This document shows positions 58,532 through 64,000 of a DNA stretch of 64,000 nt, piece after piece. The DNA comes from Cypionkella sp. (lineage in GTDB: Bacteria; Pseudomonadota; Alphaproteobacteria; Rhodobacterales; Rhodobacteraceae), in assembly GCF_028290025.1 (NCBI RefSeq), contig NZ_JAQGKQ010000054.1, positions 1 through 64,000 of the forward strand, given 5' to 3'. Each line of letters starts with the position of its first letter. Position 1 is the first letter of the stretch. The position numbers and the translations under genes are program-made. Below the pieces are notes generated by a model. It had not been told where the DNA came from. It did no database searches and saw nothing but the letters and a program-made list of their open reading frames with translations.

Positions 58532-61500
58532 TCAGACAGCTTCTAGAATGTTTCTTGTCTGCTGCGACGGTGCCGCAGCAAAATCTTTATCTGTGAAACC
58601 TTCGTTACTGCCGCCATGTCCTGACATATGCCGCAAGAGAGCAGCCGCTAGGACAATCACATTCTGCGGAGAGAAATAATGCCCATGCGATCCAGAGATG
58701 ATTTCGACCTGATGGCCCGCCGGATAGGCCGTTCGGAACAGTTGATCTGGAGCACCCATCTGGCCATAGGGATTGAGATAACTGCTTGCCCCAAAAATCA
58801 GCAGCGTTGGTGCGGGATAATGGAAGAACCGCCCCTGTTCCATGAAGATGGTTAAAGCGATCTCACGTCCTTGACGCATCAATTCCAATCCCGCCTCGCG
58901 GATCACCAGACCTCCTTGGCAATTTCCTCCAAGATATAAGACGCCGGTCGGGGCTACGGCGCTGATTTCCTCGGCATAAAGCCGTCCAAGCGCCGCAAGG
59001 TTGTCGGAGGTGTATTCAACGGCGAGATGGCCCGAGCGGAGGCCAAACACCGATGCCTGCCCTTGCATAGCCGCGCTTAGCGCCGACAATTCGTTGCCCG
59101 CTTGGAAACACCAGAATAGCTTGCGGAGGTGCTCTGGTCCGACAGCAATGCGTCTGAGTAATCCAGACTTGCCGCTAGCCTGACCCGGCCAAGTTGCAAG
59201 ATAAGGTACTATTTTGGTCGCCAGCGCATCTTTTAGCTCTGCCGAGGGCAAGACCTGCGGCATGTGTCGCTGCGCGTCCACCAGCAAGGCCAATGCCTCG
59301 ACGTTATCAAGGCCCGCCTCGAATCCGGTATCAATCGTCATCGCAAAGGCGTCTTCGATCGCAAAAAGCAGGTTTGCCATCGCCAATGAGTCGACTCCGC
59401 AGTCGCCCAAGCTATCGCGAATGCCGCTGACAACATTGGCCCCGATCAGGTCGTCGATGAGCAGCATGATCTTCGCCTCGGTCGGCGTACCAACCGTGCG
59501 CGGCTTTGTCGGTTTGGTCAAAGACGGCGGCAGCGGCAAGGCGGTGCGGTCACGTTTGCCATTGGCATTGCGAGGGATCTCTGGGATTGGGAGGAACAGC
59601 TGAGGCACCATGTACGACGGCAGGCGTTGCAGCAGCCGTTCGCGCAGTATTGCGGGATCTGGCGCGGCCATCCCCGGTGCCATGACCAGATGCGCGATCA
59701 AACGATCCGGGGCATGATCAGAGGAAAGCTGTGATACCACCGCGTCGATCACGCCATGCAGGTCACATATAGCGGCCTCAACTTCGCCGGGTTCGATCCG
59801 ATAGCCTTTTAATTTCAGCTGGCTGTCCATGCGCCCAAGATAAACAAACTGACCATCCGGACGACATTTGACCCGATCACCGGTGCGATAGATGCGAACT
59901 GTGCCCAGACCGGGAAGCTGCACCATGGGAAAGCGCGCGACGGTCAGCTCGCGTTGGTCGCGGTAGGCTTTGGCGAGACCGATGCCGAAAAGACAAAGCT
60001 CGCCTTCCTGCCCGGGGGCCACCAAGCCCAGGCTTTCATCCATCACGCAGGCACCCATATTGCGGATCGGCTTGCCGATGGTGACAGGTTCGCCCGGAGT
60101 GCAGACCGCGAACAGCGCCTCAATCGTGGCCTCTGTCGGGCCATAGGCGTTGATGAAACAACGTGTGTGGCCCCAGCGCTCGACCAGCGCCGGCGCACAA
60201 GCCTCGCCTGCGACAATCACATGGGTCAAGGCCGGATAATCTGCCTGCGGGATAATGGTCAGCGCCGACGGGGTACAGGAAACATGCGTCAGTCGGGCCT
60301 GCGCGATAAAGCGGCCGAGGGGAGGGCCGGGCACAGCCATCACATCGGTAGGATAGACAAGGCAAGCGCCGGCGACCAGCGACATCACCATATCCCCCAC
60401 CGAGGTATCAAAGCCAAAGCCGTTGATTTGCGATACGCGCGACTGAGAATTGATCCCAAACTGATCAAGCGCCGCAAGGGCATAGTTAACCATCGCCCCA
60501 CGCGAGATTTCGACCGCTTTCGGCTGTCCCGTGGTGCCCGACGTGAAGATCATGTAGGCGAGGCTGTTGGCACAGGCGGGCGGCGGGTGGACCTCAATAT
60601 GGCGGGCCGCCTCACGCTCGGGCAAAAGGCCACAATTTATAAAGCCAAGCCCCATATCGGGCAGCGCCGGGCTTGCGGCATTGACGATCACCCGGCGCGC
60701 GCCGGCGGTTTGCAACATAAAGCGCAGACGTTCCTCGGGTAGGGCCGGATCAAGCGGTACAAAAACCCCGCCTATCCTTAAAATGGCGAGAAACGAGGTG
60801 ACACGGTCAACACTACGCCCCAGACAAACACCCACACTATCGCCCGCTTTTACGTCGGCGGCGACAAGAACTGCTGAGAGATCTTGGGCGCGGCGTAGAA
60901 GATCGGCATAGCTCAGGCTGCGGTGTCCCATTTCCGCCGCAGGGGCCGTGGGATCTGTCAAAGCTCGTCTGGTAATAACTTCCAGTAAGTCAGGCGGAAC
61001 CGGGTGCTGCTTTCCCATCACGAGGCTGGGTGCGTTAAGAGGCGGGAGCGGGCAACAAAGTGCATCGGCCAGCCACGGGGCGATGCCCGCGCCGCTGGAG
61101 CCTGCCATAACAAGAATGGTGTCGCCCGCTTGGCGAACCTTTTGCAACTGCGCCCATAAATCGGACCGGTCGGAAACATGCTGGCAAGAAAGTCTCTGCG
61201 CAAGACAGGCTTCGCGTAAGGCGATATTGCCGTCTTGCCCATACGCTGTCTCGCCAAGTGCGGCCAGCGGCAGGATAAAGCTATAGTCGGCCGCCGACAG
61301 AGCTTGCGCAAATGCGGCGGCCATCTGGATCACGCGGCTATGTAACTGGGGTTCTAGGACCGTGATCACGCGTCCGGCGGTGGTGCCCCGCACGGCGGCA
61401 ATCGAAGCCGAAATCTCTGCCGGATGATGCGCGAAATCATCAATGAGGTGGATCTGGCTATTGGTTGAGACGCGTTGCAGCCGCCGCGCGATGCCGGGAA

Positions 61501-62416
61501 ACGTGGTTAAGGCTTTTGCCGCCGTGTTGAAATCTACCCCCAATTTTAGCGCCATTCCCAAAGCCGCCAGAGCATTGAGCAGATTGTGGCGTCCCGCAAC
61601 TGTGAGCGTCAGAACACCGAGTTCTGCGCCATTCAAAAAGATCGTGCTATGCCCCTGACCGTGCGGAGCCGCGCGTAGTCTGTTTGCCTCGCCAAAGCCG
61701 TAGGTGAGCGCGTCGCAACCCGTCTCGGTCAAAATCATTCGGATCGCCGGATCATCGCCACAGGCCACCAGCCTAGCCCCTGAGGGCAGGCGGGATGCGA
61801 AAGCGGCGAACGCCTGTTTCAGTCCAGGCAAGCCACCATAATGATCGGCGTGATCGTCATCCACATTGGTCAATATGGCATAATCGGGCCGCCAATGAGC
61901 CAAAGCGCCATACGCCTCGCAGGACTCGGTCACAAAGGGTGCAGCGATCTCGCCAAGACGCGCAGGGGCAATATCGCCCGAGGTAAAGGCGCCGCCCAGC
62001 ATATAGCCGAAATCCCGGCGTCCCGCTGCGTTCAAGAGATGGATGAGCATCGCCGTTGTTGTCGATTTCCCGTGACTGCCCGCCACACAAACCTTTGGCC
62101 GATCGGCAATCAGTTCAGCCAAGACCTCGGCACGCACGCGAAGAGGCACGCCCGCACGACGTGCGGCACGGCGTTCGATATGTGTCTGAGGGATTGCCGG
62201 GCTCACGACGACACAATCTGTCGCTTCGACATGGGCAGCATCCGGGTCTGAATGGGTGGCGATACCAGAAGCCGCCAAAAGAGCGAGACGTTCGGGTGGA
62301 CACAAACTGTCGCTGCCCGTTACTTTATGACCCGCTTGATTGAGCAAAAGCGCCAAGGGCAACATGCCGCTGCCGCCGATGCCGACCAAATGCAGCCGCT
62401 TTTGCTCAGACATCAC
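58532..62416 (-). CDS. MurC-type ligase fused to NRPS adenylation, carrier and thioesterase domains
   Basis: This 1294-residue multidomain protein has four parts. Residues 8-455 are a MurC-like ligase (HLVGIGGSGM; P-loop AGSHGKSTTT at 112-121; TNVDDDHADHYGG; HNLLNAL; DDFAHHPAEI). Residues about 478-960 are an NRPS adenylation domain (FTSGTTGQPKA; INAYGPTEA; YRTGDRVKC; NGKRDR). Residues 975-1050 are a carrier with Ser1010 in GVDSLAM. Residues about 1090-1265 are an alpha/beta thioesterase with G-N-Cys1166-Q-G and His1244/1246 (SHGHYF). No condensation domain is present, so the Mur ligase is a candidate for amide-bond formation. It may use a wall precursor or another acid. Substrates are not identifiable from sequence. 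Confidence 0.85.
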   Translation of the reverse strand: MMSEQKRLHLVGIGGSGMLPLALLLNQAGHKVTGSDSLCPPERLALLAASGIATHSDPDAAHVEATDCVVVSPAIPQTHIERRAARRAGVPLRVRAEVLAELIADRPKVCVAGSHGKSTTTAMLIHLLNAAGRRDFGYMLGGAFTSGDIAPARLGEIAAPFVTESCEAYGALAHWRPDYAILTNVDDDHADHYGGLPGLKQAFAAFASRLPSGARLVACGDDPAIRMILTETGCDALTYGFGEANRLRAAPHGQGHSTIFLNGAELGVLTLTVAGRHNLLNALAALGMALKLGVDFNTAAKALTTFPGIARRLQRVSTNSQIHLIDDFAHHPAEISASIAAVRGTTAGRVITVLEPQLHSRVIQMAAAFAQALSAADYSFILPLAALGETAYGQDGNIALREACLAQRLSCQHVSDRSDLWAQLQKVRQAGDTILVMAGSSGAGIAPWLADALCCPLPPLNAPSLVMGKQHPVPPDLLEVITRRALTDPTAPAAEMGHRSLSYADLLRRAQDLSAVLVAADVKAGDSVGVCLGRSVDRVTSFLAILRIGGVFVPLDPALPEERLRFMLQTAGARRVIVNAASPALPDMGLGFINCGLLPEREAARHIEVHPPPACANSLAYMIFTSGTTGQPKAVEISRGAMVNYALAALDQFGINSQSRVSQINGFGFDTSVGDMVMSLVAGACLVYPTDVMAVPGPPLGRFIAQARLTHVSCTPSALTIIPQADYPALTHVIVAGEACAPALVERWGHTRCFINAYGPTEATIEALFAVCTPGEPVTIGKPIRNMGACVMDESLGLVAPGQEGELCLFGIGLAKAYRDQRELTVARFPMVQLPGLGTVRIYRTGDRVKCRPDGQFVYLGRMDSQLKLKGYRIEPGEVEAAICDLHGVIDAVVSQLSSDHAPDRLIAHLVMAPGMAAPDPAILRERLLQRLPSYMVPQLFLPIPEIPRNANGKRDRTALPLPPSLTKPTKPRTVGTPTEAKIMLLIDDLIGANVVSGIRDSLGDCGVDSLAMANLLFAIEDAFAMTIDTGFEAGLDNVEALALLVDAQRHMPQVLPSAELKDALATKIVPYLATWPGQASGKSGLLRRIAVGPEHLRKLFWCFQAGNELSALSAAMQGQASVFGLRSGHLAVEYTSDNLAALGRLYAEEISAVAPTGVLYLGGNCQGGLVIREAGLELMRQGREIALTIFMEQGRFFHYPAPTLLIFGASSYLNPYGQMGAPDQLFRTAYPAGHQVEIISGSHGHYFSPQNVIVLAAALLRHMSGHGGSNEGFTDKDFAAAPSQQTRNILEAV

Positions 62417-62969
62417 TCAAATCCCCTTTCAGTGCGTATGCGCTGATTTTGCCCAGTTCGGCGAAAATCCGTCTTCGCCCCTCCGGGGTCTGCCACCAGG
62501 TGTCGGCGGCTAGATCGCCCGGATCGCTCGGTGGCTGGGCGACCAACCGCACCTCGGCTGGGATATGTTGACGAAGCGTCATGATCGCGCGGCGCATGTG
62601 AAACGGCTTGGCACATACGGCAATGCTCCGCACGCTCCGCCAGCCAAGTTCTTTTTCGATCATTGCCGCACCAAATGCGGCGTTTTCGAAGGAATTACGC
62701 GCGGTTTTTTCGACAAGTATCGCAGATGCTGGCACGCCTGCCGCAACCGCGTGCGCACGGTAAAGCGACCACTCTGGTGAACCGTCAATGGCTGTGCCTG
62801 CGCCTGTAATCAAAAGTCGCGGGGTCATTCCTGCGTGGTAAAGCGCGATGGCCGGAACAATGCTGCTAAGGGTTGGACTGCAAAACACAAAGGCCAAGTC
62901 CACCGCCTCAACAGGGCTTTTTGCGAACAGAAATGTGCTGATGGCGCTGCGGCTTTCAAATAAATCCAT
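62406..62969 (-). CDS. DUF218 (YdcF/ElyC-like) family protein
   Basis: This 187-residue DUF218 protein contains DLAFVFCSPTLSS, LLITGAGTAIDGSPEWSLY, ILVEKTARNSFENAAFGA and VCAKPFHMRRAIMTLRQ. ElyC-type members affect envelope and undecaprenyl-phosphate metabolism. Here it is the first gene of the MurC-NRPS operon and overlaps that gene by 11 bases. It has no membrane helix, unlike long ElyC, and resembles the short YdcF type. Confidence 0.8.
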   Translation of the reverse strand: MDLFESRSAISTFLFAKSPVEAVDLAFVFCSPTLSSIVPAIALYHAGMTPRLLITGAGTAIDGSPEWSLYRAHAVAAGVPASAILVEKTARNSFENAAFGAAMIEKELGWRSVRSIAVCAKPFHMRRAIMTLRQHIPAEVRLVAQPPSDPGDLAADTWWQTPEGRRRIFAELGKISAYALKGDLSDV

Positions 62970-63225
62970 ACGGCCACAGAAACTTTCCTATGCGGGCATG
63001 ATCGGCTTCGGCGAGTTTACGGCTATGGAAACGATGGTTCGCAAAAGACTTCGACAAAATGCAGCTCATCTGTTCCTTACCACCGATCCTTCCATTGTCG
63101 ATGCAGAGAAACACAACAAACGTCGAGGCGCCGCCCAAAGACAATCAGTAAGGTCCGGTGGACGGGCCGTCGGCAATCCCTGCAAGCGCGCTATGATTTC
63201 TTGCGTTGCCCGCGGCGGCAGGCGA

Positions 63226-64000
63226 TTAGTCGATCGATGCTTTGGTGATCCAAGCGATGACCGCAAGCAGCGAGCGTTTACGCGCCTTGCTGTGTGGGTG
63301 CGCCAGAAAGTACGGATGGCCCAGATCCAGCGTGACGTCGGAGAGCGGAACCAGTAGGCCCGAGGTTACGTCCGAGGCGGCGAGCATGCGTTGGGCCAGC
63401 GCGACCCCCAGACCCCCTCGTGCCATGTCGACGGCGAGGCCGGAGCGGCCGACCTGAATCCCGCCGGTGTCGCTTGGCGGTTTCATTCCGGCTTTCACAT
63501 ACCAGCTGCGCCATGTCGGGTTTGAGCCAAACGCAACGCCCCAACTCGTATGCAAGAGATCGGTCGCAGGCACGGCCAACATGCCCTGATCGCGCACAGA
63601 CGGGTTGCGCGCCAAATAGGACGGGCTGCACATCGGTTGGACGGTGTCGCGTGCGATAAGAATGACCTGCTGATCAGGATACTGACCCGACCCGTAGCCC
63701 AAACGCAGGTCGATGTTGTGGCGGGCAAAATCGACGGGATCGGGTTCGACGCGAAGATCGAAGCGGAACTCTGGATTGATATGGGCGTATCCTGCCAGCC
63801 GTGGCAGCAGCCACTTCTCTGCGACCGATTCAATAGTGCTGATCACGAGTTGTGACCGGGAATGATCCAGCATCAATTCGCCCGTCACGTCAGAGATGAT
63901 CTGCAACGCATCAGCCGTTCCCGCAAACATGGATTGGCCAGCATCGGTCAGGACCACCCGGTTGTTCATCCGCACGAACATTTCCTTGCCCATGAATTCT
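63226..64000 (-). CDS. LysR-family regulator, N-terminal part outside window
   Basis: The frame is open to the window edge. The visible part begins in the winged helix (VRMNNRVVLTDAGQSMF) and continues into the LysR effector domain (STIESVAEKWLLPRLAGYAHINPEFRFDLRVEP, IDLRLGYGSGQYPDQQV, GGLGVALAQRMLA). The GcvA-like subgroup is suggested by RVVLTDAG and DLRLGYG. It lies 256 bp before the DUF218 gene in the same direction. The 62970-63225 gap between them shows no other gene. Regulation of the MurC-NRPS operon is possible. Confidence 0.88.
   Translation of the reverse strand, partial: EFMGKEMFVRMNNRVVLTDAGQSMFAGTADALQIISDVTGELMLDHSRSQLVISTIESVAEKWLLPRLAGYAHINPEFRFDLRVEPDPVDFARHNIDLRLGYGSGQYPDQQVILIARDTVQPMCSPSYLARNPSVRDQGMLAVPATDLLHTSWGVAFGSNPTWRSWYVKAGMKPPSDTGGIQVGRSGLAVDMARGGLGVALAQRMLAASDVTSGLLVPLSDVTLDLGHPYFLAHPHSKARKRSLLAVIAWITKASID

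Overview
The window looks like chromosome from an alphaproteobacterium of the Rhodobacteraceae/Paracoccaceae type. The evidence is the gene order atpAGDC, the interleaved sucC-sucD-sucA-sucB-lpd cluster, small marker families (the DUF1150 partner of Hsp20, TIGR02300, YdcH, UbiK), a perfect CIRCE element before groESL, and a recurring intergenic motif that I know from Rhodobacterales genomes. Species cannot be named from the sequence alone. Layout: 1-3436 holds the end of the ATP synthase operon (atpA partial, atpG, atpD, atpC, terminator). 3558-12935 is a housekeeping block: H-type lectin, prs, an isomerase and a hydrolase, threonine aldolase, YcgN, ribF, MaoC, a HAD hydrolase, a Mn-dependent pyrophosphatase and a TraB/GumN protein. 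13067-15238 is groESL with its CIRCE operator. 15544-27550 carries a GNAT, a Gre-type factor, a Nudix enzyme, a caspase-like secreted protein, purEK, Hsp20/DUF1150, trxB divergent from an Lrp regulator, pgeF, midA, lgt and ubiK. 27797-37441 is an integrated mobile element of about 9.6 kb in the 3' end of tRNA-Ala(GGC), bounded by identical 57-bp direct repeats. It has an integrase, an AlpA-type regulator, a replication/HTH protein, the large terminase, HNH, capsid, prohead protease, a connector-like protein and portal. It has no tail, lysis or recognisable small-terminase gene, and it carries one oppositely oriented membrane-protein cargo gene. This fits a capsid-forming phage satellite better than a full prophage. 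37613-49451 holds TIGR02300, a SprT-like protease, a GntR regulator and the 2-oxoglutarate dehydrogenase/succinyl-CoA synthetase genes. Several exported small proteins are interleaved with the suc genes, and a pair of perfect palindromes lies upstream of sucC. 49671-57055 has a glycosyltransferase, a methyltransferase, peptidase T, DedA, an EEP-family enzyme and a cardiolipin-synthase-like protein. 57307-62969 is a tight three-gene operon: a DUF218/ElyC-like protein, a 1294-residue protein fusing a MurC-type ligase to an NRPS adenylation domain, carrier protein and Cys-thioesterase without a condensation domain, and a NagZ-like GH3 enzyme. I do not recognise a characterised counterpart. Together these genes suggest that an activated amino acid is joined to a cell-wall-derived or carboxylate acceptor. 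The window ends inside a LysR-type regulator gene. The two most interesting regions are the capsid-only element and the MurC-NRPS operon.
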